Source: Cystobasidium ongulense | Taxonomy: Eukaryota; Basidiomycota; Cystobasidiomycetes; Cystobasidiales; Cystobasidiaceae | Assembly (NCBI GenBank): GCA_022835595.1 | Contig: BQUP01000005.1 | Location: forward strand, 62,001 to 126,000 | Reading direction: 5' to 3' | Length of the DNA stretch: 64,000 nucleotides | Shown here: positions 46,708-58,179 of the stretch, one piece after another | How the letters are laid out: every line of letters begins with the position of its first letter | Numbering within the stretch: position 1 is the stretch's first letter | Notes under the pieces: model-generated | What the model was told of the DNA's origin: nothing | Databases searched by the model: none | The model's input: only the letters and a program-made list of their open reading frames with translations | Translations under genes and position numbers: made by a program

Positions 46708-49090
46708 ATGGATTGGCCATACGAGTCCTATGTGACCCTCTTGACGGATCTGCTATCACCCGACGAGCTGCCTCTGGACACGCTGGCTTCAGTTGCCCGG
46801 CATGTGGCTACCGTTGAAGACACTGCACTCGCAAGACTCGTCTCGGCTATGCTGCAGTCCCCCATGCTCTATGGATCAGTCTCTTTCCAAGAGCCTTCCA
46901 CATCAAGCCGAAAGTCTGAAGGTGTATCCCCGACTGCCGCACAGCATGTATTTCATGCTGTCCGACAAGGCATTGATACCAGAATACAAGCTGTTAAGAC
47001 GGAGAAAGGCAATACATGGTCAAAGCGCCGCAAACTACGGAAGACACTTGGGACTATGCTAGAGGCGATCTCTGGTGAACAGTATAATAAGGAAGCTACG
47101 AATAGCTTAAAGGCTCTTGTGCTTTCAACCGCAACGCTGCGAGCTGTTCAAGACGATGCGGCTCGCACTGACGCTTTTGTCAAGCAAGACAGCGCTATGC
47201 TTCAGCTATGCGAAAGACATGTGTGCTCAAGTATCTCAAGACATTTAGGGCTTCAAGAGACCTTTTCACCCGAACGGCTGCCAAGCGGTAAGCAATTGGA
47301 TATCGTATCCAGATTTAAGACAGCTCTGACCGACTCTATATAGACGAACCTCTCCTCGTAGCCTGGTTAGTAGCGCAAGTGGTCCCTGAAATCCCCTCTG
47401 AAAGACTTGGAACCCTGGCAAATCCAGTAAGTACACTGGGTAGGATATGTGACTTTTGCTGATAAGTTGCACCTAGACGTTTTTGGATTTCTCTTTCTCA
47501 TATGTCAAAACTTGCTTCTTGAATGGAAACATTCTTGCAGGAATGTCAACCGATGTTTTCAATTCCCAAGACGGGATAACCTGGCCCGTAAGTTTGGTTA
47601 TCTTCGCATTCACCACATAAATGCAGCTGATTAGACGAAACACGGTCACAATACAGGAAGATTCCCCATCAAGTCATCGTTTGAAGTCGGTCAAAGGGTC
47701 TTCTTCGCACCTCCTTCTAGGACGCTTTTCTCGCTCCCTAGGCAAAGTCATCGAGTCAGTCTCATCGATAGAGCTCTTCCAGTTCTTATCTCCTCAAGTG
47801 GAAGGCCTTGAAAGCGTGGGAGAGAAGGTGCACCGCGACTGGGCTGCGTGCGTTTGGTCAAACGCTGCCGGGCCAGAAGACCTCCATCCCGATACAAGAG
47901 ATAGAGACGAGCCCTGGGCGATCTTCAAGACCTTGCTCTTCACGTGGACTATGATCTTCTCCTCCTTGATCTCCCTTATGAATGCTATGCCTTTGTCGGC
48001 CCATCAACACCCCTCCACTATTACCATCAATCTCGCTTCTTGTGCTTTGCGTACATTCTCCTCGATCTTCTTCATCACCAGCAAGTTCGGTGCGAACGGC
48101 TTCGGCGCGTATCAGAATGTCTGGTATGGTGCAGTCGATCTAGTCAGTCGGGCCCAACCTCAGAAGATTCAACAGATCGTAAAGACGTGCGAGCCCCGGT
48201 TCGATGCGACTGAACGCAGAAACGACATCCTTCCCGCTGCCTTGCCTAGAAGCCGCATGACCTACTGGCTGAATCTGGTCGAGCAGTTAGTCTTACCCAT
48301 ACCAGACGAGTACCTTGAGGTCACAGTGATACCAGCTCTTCGTCCGTGAGTATTTGTACGACCGAAGGCGTCATAGAGTATCCATTAACTATCCATGCCT
48401 TGCAGATACCTGAAGGACAAACAAGATCCAGAAGCGTTCGAATCGGCGCACTCCGTAATCTTAGCTATATTCAACCACAAGAAAGGAATTGCGGTCGAGA
48501 CTGCATCATGGTATTCGGATCTTCTGCTAGAAAGCTATCCGGGGCGACTCACGATCTCACAGCTGCGGCTCGCGTACGCAAAAATGGTGGGCTGTCTGAC
48601 AGACCTTGAAAGCAAACAGGCGGATCTTTGCATCTTCAAAGTCATGCAATCAATAGAGCGTACTGCCCCGGGTCCTTCACAGGTGCAATCGTCAGACATG
48701 CCACTGGCAGAAGTATCACAAAGCGCGACTAAAGGTACTCCCGAGAAGGAGGGCCCCGATACATCGGCGCAAAGCTTGGAAGCAGCCGCGCTGCGGAGCC
48801 GAAGAGGCCATTTGCTCCTGGTGCTCATAGACCAACTCTCTACCATTCACCTCGACAAGATGGAACAGCTCCTCCCGAGGATTCCAATATTCTTACATGA
48901 AGAGCAGCCAGCACCAAGGGCGAGTCGAGTGGCTTTGATCCAAGTACTGTTCAATACGTTATCTGGAGCCATGGACATGATAAAACGAGAGAGCGCCGCT
49001 AAATGGTGGTTGGAACATGCTGCGGAGATTGAACTAGATGAAAACACAGGAGAAAAAATCGTGACGCAGGCATCACAAGCGCGTCTCTGA
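46708..49090 (+). CDS. PEX8: Peroxisomal biogenesis factor 8
   Basis: 698 residues in five exons (46708-47287, 47344-47439, 47541-47587, 47657-48345, 48406-49090). Alpha-helical intraperoxisomal protein that links the docking and RING subcomplexes of the PTS1/PTS2 import machinery in fungi. Supporting segments are FGANGFGAYQNVWYGAVDLV, then an HSVILAIFNH...WYSDLLLESYPGRLTISQLR block and HLLLVLIDQLSTIHLDKMEQ near the C-terminus. The C-terminal tripeptide is ARL, close to a PTS1, as expected for Pex8. The middle joins are the weakest: the second intron uses a GTAGGA donor chosen because an upstream GTAAGT would put a stop in frame. Confidence 0.72.
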
Positions 49091-49732
49091 TTAAGCCGAC
49101 TTCGAGTGCAGTCATATCACGTATGTGCGGGCTCAGTATATTTCGAAGCAACGCCACTGCACTTCTGCAAACAATCTGTGGAGCAGATGCACGTAAAGTC
49201 GTCGCGCGCTCATCGAACTCGGCTGTCTTTGTTAGATGTACACTAGGCTTTTACACTTTTGTAGCTAGATGGAATCGGAAAGGTGCAACTTGCAAGGAGT
49301 GAAGGCAAGACAATCCTTAAAAGGTATATAACTATATTAATTTCTTGAACAAGCTATTCCGAGACAAGGCGAGCGCACAAGTCTAATTATGACATGCATA
49401 GCAAAAGAACGAAGGACAAGGGTAGTGAACCCCTAGCTCGCTAAATGGCTTTGCAGGACACAGTCAACCAGATGGAGGATAGAAGACCTGCACACTTCAT
49501 CAATGCCAGCAGGTGTCCAGTAGTCCTTCCCTAGAGTGAGCGCAGGTATAGGTGAATGATGATGAAGCAGGGGGAAAACGAGGGTTATTGTAAATACTTT
49601 AAGAGTCTATTTGCTTGAATGAATTGTTGGTTGTAGATTTGAGTGCTGGGGTCGAAAAACTGTATTATGATCCAAGTTCATGCACTGCTGATTTATCTAA
49701 CGCAACTAAACACTTCCTTTAGGACACATAGT
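49091..49732. other. Convergent 3' flanks of PEX8 and PMA1
   Basis: 642 bp between two 3' ends. The sequence is A/T-rich near 49600-49680 as expected for the PMA1 3' untranslated region. No gene is visible. Confidence 0.4.
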
Positions 49733-52700
49733 CTACTGAGGTCTTGAAGCAGAGCGCTGGAGTGTGGTTCCAGCCTGGGCAGCTTGGTAACTGCTGAACC
49801 TCTTGAGTTCTTGGTTGCTGACGTGAACCTTCTTTCCGAGACCGAATCGTCTTGTAGCCTTTGTGAGGAAAGTGGTTCGGTTGGAGTAGAGAGACTGGTT
49901 GATCGATGCAGCGCGAGACTGTGTACGAACGAGAGGTACTCCAGTAGGGCCGGTTTGCTTGGCTCTCTTGGCGGCCTGGTTGCGTCGGAAGGTCTTGATG
50001 AGAGCCTTCATGCCGAACTTGACAAAGTCCAGGGGCAAGAACCACTGGAAACGAGAAAAAACGAGTCAGAATATGGACAGAAACCACGATCAGAGACGAT
50101 AAGAAACACTTACAATGATGTTCCAGACCCAAACGATTCCAATCCATCCACCTGAAATTGCGGCAATCTCGGTGAAGCCCCAGTTGGCGTAGGCGGCGAT
50201 GATCGAGGAAATGACCTGTGCAATCACGAACGCACCCATGAGAGCGAAGGATGGTCGCTCCATGAAGAAGAAGCCGTGCGAACGTGTGATGAAGATAAGA
50301 GCTTGCGAGATCATGGCTACTTGGAGGTAGATGATCATGTGCATATGGCGATCGTTGCCATCCTTGTATGCCTCGACGCCGAGCTTGTCCTCGAAGAAGT
50401 TGGTGTAGACAGCAACACAGTAGAGAGCAATGGTTGAAGCAGCGAGATAGATACCGTATGCGATGGCGTAGGCGAAAATCTCGGCCAAATCCCAAGAGTC
50501 GGGGGTGTGCGAGGGGAGAACTCTGTCGACGGAGAGCGTCATGATTGTACCATCGTTGAGAATAGCAATGATAAGAACCATGAAAGGAGGGAAGTCGAAC
50601 TTGAATGCGAAAGCCATGACAGCGAAACCGACGACGATACGGATAGTAACGGCGCAGGCATAGATGGCGTAGTTTCTCATACGTTGGAAAATGACTCGGG
50701 ATTGACGGATAGCGTGAACGATGGTAGATAGACCTGGCTCGGTAAGGACGATATCGGCAGCACCACGAGCAGCATCGGTAGCACCTTCGACGGCAATACC
50801 GACGTTGGCACGAGCGAGAGCAGGAGCATCGTTGGCACCGTCACCAGTCATGGCGACGAGATGACCTAGACCTTGGAGACGCTTGACAATTTCGTACTTG
50901 TGCTCGGGGAAGACACCAGCGAATCCATCGGCATCGAGAATCATATCATCCAGAGTCATGTGCTTGCCGCCAGCTTCAGGGCCATCCTTGAGGACCTTGG
51001 CAGGGTACATGTGATCACCCATACCGAGACGACGGCCAGTTTCCTTTGCGATAGCGAGCTGATCACCAGTAACCATCTTGACCTTGACACCGAGAGAGAT
51101 AGCATCGTCGATGGTCTGCTTGGTGTCCTCACGGGGAGGATCGAAGATAGACATGAGACCGACGAGTTCGAATCCGGTACCGGCCGCTTCCTTGTCGTTG
51201 GCTGGTACTTCTTCATAAGCGATAGCAAGAGCACGGAGACCACGACGAGCGAACTCTTCGACATCCTGTTCCAGTTGATCTTCAAGTTCGGCAGTCTTGT
51301 TGCGCGAGCAGAGTTCAATGATAATACCAGTCATGCCCTTGGTGACACGCTTCATCTTGCCGGTAGCAATTTCAAGGTAGGTAGCTTCGGTTCTCTTGTC
51401 AACAGGGTTGAAAGGCTTGAAGTCGAGGATCTTGATGCCTGCACGAGCGGCTTCTAGACCGACGGAACCAGTGACACAGCTGTCAATGGCATCCTGGTTC
51501 TCTGTTCGCGAGCAGTAAGCGGCAATGAGGAGGACTTGGTCGACATCGAAAGCAGTGTAGGTCTTGACAGTGGATCGATCAATGGTGAGCTTGTTGGTGG
51601 TCAATGTACCAGTCTTGTCAGAGCACAGGATGGTAACACCGGCCAATTCTTCGATGGCAGTGATACGTGTGACGATAGCCTTGTACTTGGCGAGCTGTTG
51701 AGCACCGACGGCGAGTGTGACGGAAAGGACGGTAGGCATAGCAATGGGAATACCACCAATGAGCAAGACAAGGATGTTGTCGAGACCACGTCGATAGTTG
51801 TATCTGAAGCCAGCGTATAGGACGAAGATTTCGGCGAGAATGAAGATACCAATGGAGACGAGGCAGAAGGTTCCGATTTGAGCGAGAATCTTTTGCAAGT
51901 GACCAGCAGAGTCATCATCTTGTCCGACGAGTGTAGCGGCACGACCGAAGAAGGTGTTGGCTCCGGTAGCAATGACGATACCCTCTGCCTCACCCTGCTT
52001 GCAGATGGAGGATGAGAAGCATTGATCACCGACCTTCTTGTTTTGAGGTAGAGATTCACCAGTTAGACCAGCTTGATCGATAGAGACATTGATGGAATCG
52101 AAGAGACGGCAGTCGGCAGGAACAATGTCACCAATCTTGAAGGAGACGATATCACCGGGTACGAGCTCGGCGGCGTCAATTTCACCCCAAGCACCATTGC
52201 GGCGGACCTTGGCCTTGGGGGCCAAAGAGTCCATGAGGGCCTTGACTGCATTTCCGGCATTGCGCTCTTCGACGAAACCAATGGTAGAGTTGATAATGAG
52301 GAGGAGGACGATACCGACGAAATCTTGCCAATCGGGTGGCTATTTATGGAAATGATGTGAGAGTCGCGTTTGTTGATGGAGGGAAAAGGGCATGCGGGCA
52401 TTGCAAAAGGAGAGGGAAGAGACGAAAGACAGCGAGAGAGTCAGACAATCACGTGATAAGGGTAGGAAAGACCGAAAGCTGGAAACTTACGCGGCCACCA
52501 CCGTTGGAGAGAGCGATAGCGACAAGGGCGGCACCTTCCATAACCCATGATAGAGGATTCCACATGAATGATCTACAAATGTGTCACGCGGATAGCACAG
52601 GCAATAGACGGAAAGAAAAGATGCCATCAGCGATCGCCAAGAAGAAGAATAAGCTCGACAAGCCTGCCCGCGCATTGAACGAGGCAGTAACTTGAATAGA

Positions 52701-53465
52701 AGGAGGAAACTCACAAGAATTGCAGAATAGCAGAGGTTTCTTTGGCTTCGAGTTTGTTGTGACCGAAGATTAGGAGACGCTCGGCAATTTCCGCATCCGT
52801 GAGACCCTCTTCGCGAGTCCTGGAAGAAAAAGCTTGTTAGTCTGGGTTATCAAGTGTAAACGAGTGGGAGGAAGCTCACTGGAGGAGAGTCCAGACATCC
52901 TCGAGGACGACTTGTTCGAGATCGACCTTGTCTTTGTCGTACTGTATTGCAATAGATGAGATTGTTGCAGGTCAAAGGGAGATGAGATGGATGCATGAGC
53001 GGGAAGTTGTACAGAGTCGCACGACCGGACAGGAGCCTGCTTACAAGATCCTCGGCCTTGAGCTCGATGGTCGACATGTCGACGAGAGCATGCTGAGCAG
53101 CTGTATTGTCGCCGTGTGCGTTCTGTTGGTTGTTCGTTCGTTCGTGGCATTATTGTAGAGACGTGCGTTGTTGCGTTGGGTGAGAAAAGTTGATCAGGAT
53201 GGAATGGGCCAATAGAGTCAGCGCGAGTTAGGCGGCGAGTGGACGCAGAATGGGAAAGGACGACACGCACATCTGCAGCATCGAATCGGTTCGCCTTCTT
53301 CTCGGCTACCTTTTCGTCGACGACTGCGCCAGTCGCCGTGGTTGGCTCATGCTCGCCAGCTGGGACGCCGGGAGCACCAGGTGCAGTGGATGGCGGAAGA
53401 GCGCCAGTTGCATTGACCGAGTCTGCGACGACTGGGCCAGCGCCCGCCTTTTCGTTGTGGGCCAT
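49733..53465 (-). CDS. PMA1: Plasma membrane H+-ATPase
   Basis: P3A-type ATPase of 1,019 residues that exports H+ and energises nutrient uptake. Exons are 53465-53271, 53122-53045, 52941-52880, 52819-52715, 52572-52491, 52339-50114 and 50044-49733. The phosphorylation motif CSDKTGTLT lies near residue 415; [45 protein letters not shown] and [11 protein letters not shown] are all intact, with ten expected membrane helices. The N-terminus is unusually Pro/Ala/Gly-rich, and the C-terminal regulatory tail is basic and Ser/Thr-rich, ending LQRSASRPQ with possible kinase sites. Codon use in the big exon is strongly C-ending, as for a highly expressed gene. Its 2.8-kb upstream region is gene-free. 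Confidence 0.97.
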
Positions 53466-56283
53466 GGTCTGAGAAGGGAAGACAGGGTGGTGATGGAAGA
53501 GAAGAGGTGTGCAGACTGTCAGCTATGTGTTTGCTCTTCTCGCCTTTGATTGTGCCACATTCCAGGCGTGCGCTCTTCGGCCAGTCGCTGTTTGCGCACC
53601 GCTGGGACACGGCAGCAATGCAATCGCGGGCGGCCAAGTGGGCTTGAGCAGAGGGAGCGACGGATGCAGAGAATGTCGCAGCATGCGCTGTACAGCATCC
53701 GCTGCATTCTCTCGCTTCCGTCCCTCCTTGGTGCCATGCTGCAGCTCCCTTGGCCTGCCATTCCCAAAAAGCTCCAACTCACCGATTCTTGTTTTGGCCT
53801 TTTTGGGACCGGGCTCTTGATCTTGATGGAAAAGAAGGAAAAAGAAGAGAAGAGGAGGGAAGAAGAAGAGGTGCAGCACGAGCAGCAACCCTGTCAAAGA
53901 GGGAAAGCTATTGTCGTGTGGTTCTGCAGGAAAGCTTGATGTGTTGACGGAGAGGTGGTGAGAGCAAAAGAGAAAAGAGAAAGAGAGAGAGAAGGCACCG
54001 TGGAAAATAATAATAAAATTGATTGTAAATAATTATTCAAAGCAAGAATCAATCACGCTTTTTGCGTTCGCCTTTTGGGAGCTTTTGGCGCTCGCAGCGC
54101 AGCACTCTCCCGCATGTGCGGGCGAGCCGAGGAACAAAAGTGCACTGCAAGTACGGATGGGGACAGAATCACCGATGCCGAGCTGTACCATGGAGAAGCT
54201 TGATTAATAAACTGAATGATAAGAGTCACTCAATCATTTATTGCAACTTGGAAACATTTTCCTGCACTCTTTCCGTCTGCTTTTACATGTTCATTGCTCA
54301 ATGGTACGGTACTTTCAGGCTATCACAACTTCCGCTGTATTCTTTATTACTGGCGCACGGTACATGGTAAAATTTAATCTATCTTCACAATCTATCCGTT
54401 GTACACCTCTGCTTTTCCGTGCGATCATTTCCCATCTCACCGCCGTAGCGTAGCGAAGGGTGCCCTACCCTACCAGCGGCAAGCTAAATCGTCAACCTAC
54501 GCATTCAATGACAGAAACTCAACAAATGTCGCGGGCTTCTCTTGACTCGAGATCTCCTTAACTTCTACTTGCCTTGGAATATTCTGCTAGCCGACGTCCA
54601 ATCTAGGAATTTATTCTGTGTCTCTCAACGGACCCCTCTTTTTCGTTGCTCTGGCTGGCTTGTGCAATTTGTTCACGCAATTTTTCCTTAGGTACCCGGG
54701 CGGTACAGTAGCCTTGCCAGCCCACCTACCAGTCGTGGACAAGTGCTGTGATCTCGCGTTTTGAGTACATTCACGAATGTAAATAAAAACAGCGTACTCT
54801 CCAGAGATCTTTGTGAAGCGTATGCCGTGTTCAGGGCAAAAGAGGAACGAGGTGGCAAGGGCGTCGGTTCAGGGCACTTTGGCTCGGCGTCACGATGAGA
54901 TTACAATGATAATGCAATGCGAGACAAGGTCAAGAAAGCACTATTTGTAGTGCTGATCTCAACAGAGACTTCTTCTTATCACTGAATTTTCACAGCTGAA
55001 ACGGAGGTTTCCGCCTTCCTTGATGCCACGCTTTCCATGTAGAGCTTTTGGGTGGAAGGTGTGGTACCGTACCGTACTCTGGATCCATGATGTGTCAAGA
55101 GAAGTTGGGAGTCCGAGTATTCGGCACATGTTGTCCGCCGCTTATGGCCGTACAAGCGCACTGGCTTGGAGGGTGGGTCGCAGACTTCTCAGCTTAGAGC
55201 GGCAGAAATTGAGTAGAAGCTTGATCATCTACACTAGGCTGCGGCAGAAAGTGCTGTATTCGGGGAATAAAAGGCTCCCCAGGTCCGGCAAGCGTGCAGA
55301 GAAGTCTACCCAACCTTTACAAAATTTAATAACGAGTTCGGCATACACCGAGACGAACGTACGGTAGGGCCGTATGTGCGCGTACCGTGCGTACATGCTG
55401 GTGCGCGCAAGTCATGCTTACCATTAGCCGAACAAGAGGTTCTGATGGAAACCTACAAGCGACAAGGCCTTCAGGTCGTAGACGGGCCTTATCAGCGCAC
55501 TCGGCGCTCTAGAAAAATCTGTATCGCACCGAGAGTCTGGCGAAAGAGCGCCATAACGCTAAGAAGAAACGGGTGTCAAAACAAGCAAAAGCATTGCCTT
55601 GGGGCATAGCCGAAATGTATTTTTGTGCATATCCGTCGGACCATGGTCTAACAGACTCCCGAAATACTTTTATACTTTTTTGTCCCCATTTTCTTCCATG
55701 TTTTCTTTACACTTGCTTGGTCATACTTCAGGCTGCACGCTGCTTTGTACGGTAATGCAACTCACAGCATTATTATTAATCTGCGACTTCTCTGCTCTTA
55801 CTAATTACGACGCTCGACTCATGGCATTGAAGGCACCGCACTCCTTGGCTTGGACAAACGGAAAATGTTCCAATACATCCCTTATTGCTGAAACAACGGT
55901 ATCGTACGGAGTGAAAATCGTTGACAATCTACAACCTTCACAGCTCGATTTATGCTTCAAACAAATTAACTGTCATCTCTTTGTCCAGTCGCGTCAAGCT
56001 ATCGCAAGTATCTACCCAATCATGCGGCCGTTTTGTCTCTCACGGACTCGTCATACACTTCTCATCTCGATACACTCCACTAAGTCCCCTATCCGTCTAT
56101 ATGTTATGTTACAGTAAACGTACAACCGTATCGTGAATTCCAGATGGTTGCCGGAGTCTGTATCTGGCAGAAGCCAAGCTTTGTCTTTTCAACGCACGTA
56201 CTGATATCACACAGATGCTACATGGTTCCTACCTATCACAAGTACTCCGAATCGTGCTTGTTTCGCCTCCCACTCCCGTCCCT
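53466..56283. promoter_or_regulatory. 2.8-kb gene-free region upstream of PMA1
   Basis: No coding frame here is convincing. It starts with the probable PMA1 leader (GA-rich plus strand at about 53830-53880, hence CT-rich on the PMA1 strand), passes an AT-rich patch at 54000-54060, and then holds several copies of TACGGTA or its complement TACCGTA (54305, 55075, 55080, 55370, 55748). The length suits a strongly regulated promoter, but part may be decayed sequence. Confidence 0.5.
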
Positions 56284-57664
56284 CTACTCGTCTTCGTCCT
56301 CGGACGACGAATCGATTTCTATTACCTCCCTAGACCGTTTCGCATTCGCCGGTCGCTCAGATTGTGTACTCGATTCCACTTTCCGGTTATTGACACCTTC
56401 CCGCCTAGCTCCAGTGCGGTCAGGTACTTCTTTACTGCTTGCTGAAGGCTTCACGAATTGTTCCATACAGCTCTCGTTCTGTAATTTGGATTCGGGCATG
56501 CATGCGTGCAATGTACCTTCTTCTACCTTAGTGTTCTCCGTGCTTCCTGCGTATGATCAACGGATGAGATGCCCAAGCCTGACCAAGTGCGATTGTCAGG
56601 GGAGGCTGTGGACACGTCTAACCTTCTTCGTCAACGGTATAGATGCAAAAGTCTGTATCGCCTCGAGCGTCATCGTCTTTGTCGTTTCTCAAGATGCACG
56701 TACGTTCGTCCTCGCTTGTGTAGTCATTGCCTTCATTGCATCCCCCACCAACGTATATGTGATACTTGCTCCGGTCTGCTCGCATGAGAGAGTTTCTGGC
56801 TTGTCTCCGTGCATCCCTGAATCGACGATATGATCCAAGAATATCTTCCTGGACTGGCGCATCCCACTCAGAATAGCACTCAACACCTAACATTGGGTGA
56901 AATTAGCATGGTCGAACTCCGAGTCCAGCACGAGCCTGACTTGGGCCAAATTAACATGCGTATGACATGGTAAATCGTGATATCTTCGGCATTTGACTTG
57001 CACATTGAACATGAGGCAGTATCGCTCGTCGGAGACTGATGGGACGCGGTTCCTGATGCAGTGTCGCGACCTGAGGCGATGCTGAGTGGAGCATAATGGC
57101 CTTCGACTAGCGGCACGGCGGAAGGGGCACGCTGGACCTCAACCTTCTCTACCCAGATGCGCTCGGTATCGCCTGTCAAATCGGAGCATGGGAAATGGTC
57201 AATATCCGGGGATCAGAGGCAGGAAGACATCATCACTTGACGGTGCCTGAGGCGCAATCTACAACTACTTCCGACTTATCATAATCATGAAATGTTCGGA
57301 TGCAGATATCTTCTTCTTCACGGTCTTCCTCTTCCTCAGGATCAAGTTGTGTTTCTGCGTCAGAATCGTGGTCACTGTAAAGGCTTTCGTTGTCGTCTGT
57401 GCGACCTTCTTTGTAGTATTCATAATCCGGCTGATTGCGAGACAAGCTTTTCCGAGCGACTGCAACAGCAGCTTCGAAGGTAGAGTAGCTACCTTTGCAT
57501 TCCGTTTCTTCTCCACGAGGATACTGATCCTCCGGTTGCACGCTGCGGTCTATTCACATCGCGTCAACGTCACCGAAAGGTTCGAATCCACCTTGGTGCT
57601 TTCGACGATGAGCAGAGTGTGGCGCTTGCGACTGACGGAAGACATTGTACACGTAGACGTTCAT
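56284..57664 (-). CDS. Orphan-family protein with two copies of an unrecognised domain
   Basis: Five exons (57664-57633, 57542-57247, 57172-56967, 56878-56623, 56546-56284) give 350 residues with phase closing throughout. Each repeat has a short Tyr-containing strand (VYVYNVF; ITIYH), a GSY...A...AR helix (KGSYSTFEAAVAVARKSL; LGSYRRFRDARRQARNSL), a long Asp/Glu-rich loop, an Ile-rich strand (DICIRTF; DFCIYTV), then an intron and a G-x-T-E start (GDTER; GSTEN). The tail is basic and then acidic (IEIDSSSEDEDE). The intron between exons 2 and 3 would need a GC donor, and the first donor (GTCGCA) is weak. It may also be two separate genes, with an ATG (MCKSNAED) available for the second. No family is recognised. 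Confidence 0.5.
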
Positions 57665-57928
57665 GTCTACTGGCTATGACTCTGGACAGTATGGAACAAT
57701 CACTTATGGAGTGGTTCAGGGTGTTGAGCAAAGCAAAGCTCTCTTCGATCAGGTGAGAATTGCAAACAGACGCGTAAAACGAAGGTCACGTGTCACGGAA
57801 CATGCACGCTCCAGATGTATGAAGTTTCCATGCAGGCTGGTTAATAACGGAGGAACTATAACTGACAATTGAACTGCTATTGCGAGGGTAAACAGCTACA
57901 CCACTTCCTTTACTACCGTGTTGCATAG

Positions 57929-58050
57929 GACATCTCCTCGATCATTGCCTGCTACGCCAATTGGGGCTCCACCGAGATTACTGCAATTTCAGGTGGTTGT
58001 GTGGAATCATTGGGATATGGAATTTGATTTGGTTAGGTGAGTGTTTCTGT
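57929..58050 (+). pseudogene. Relic of a plasma-membrane H+-ATPase gene (C-terminal exon fragment)
   Basis: About 120 bp align at roughly 75-80% (by eye) with the end of the large PMA1 exon (minus strand, about 50236-50101), in the opposite orientation and about 7 kb away. The match includes SSIIA-YANWG-STEI-AISGG, and runs on into the splice donor and the first bases of the intron (GTGAGTGTTTCT against GTAAGTGTTTCT). One net frame change lies in the GGW region; after it the other frame reads GIWNLIWL, closer to other fungal PMA proteins than to the intact PMA1 here, which reads WNII. It is therefore likely the remains of a second PMA paralogue rather than a recent copy. Confidence 0.8.
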
Positions 58051-58179
58051 CCTATCCGACTATACTACACTCGCTCTACCGGCAAGAATTTCTAGCCTTT
58101 CTATCGTTAAAACTGTTAATCTTCATCTGTATTGAATAGCTACATGAACGTCGCTTTAAATGCGCGTCGGACCAATCAT

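Noticed and set aside
50507-52360. Long plus-strand open frames opposite PMA1
   Set aside because: They mirror the biased codon use of the PMA1 exon and have no domain features.
3365-53465. Rhodopsin, V-ATPase subunit e and PMA1 as a proton-transport gene cluster
   Set aside because: They lie up to 45 kb apart with unrelated housekeeping genes between them, so proximity is probably chance.
57570-57600. GGTTCGAATCC resembling a tRNA T-loop
   Set aside because: The stem does not pair beyond two bases and no other tRNA elements flank it.
57663-57770. Plus-strand ATG frame ending in a good GTGAGA donor
   Set aside because: The downstream sequence offers no continuing exon before the PMA relic, and the frame overlaps the start of the minus-strand orphan gene.
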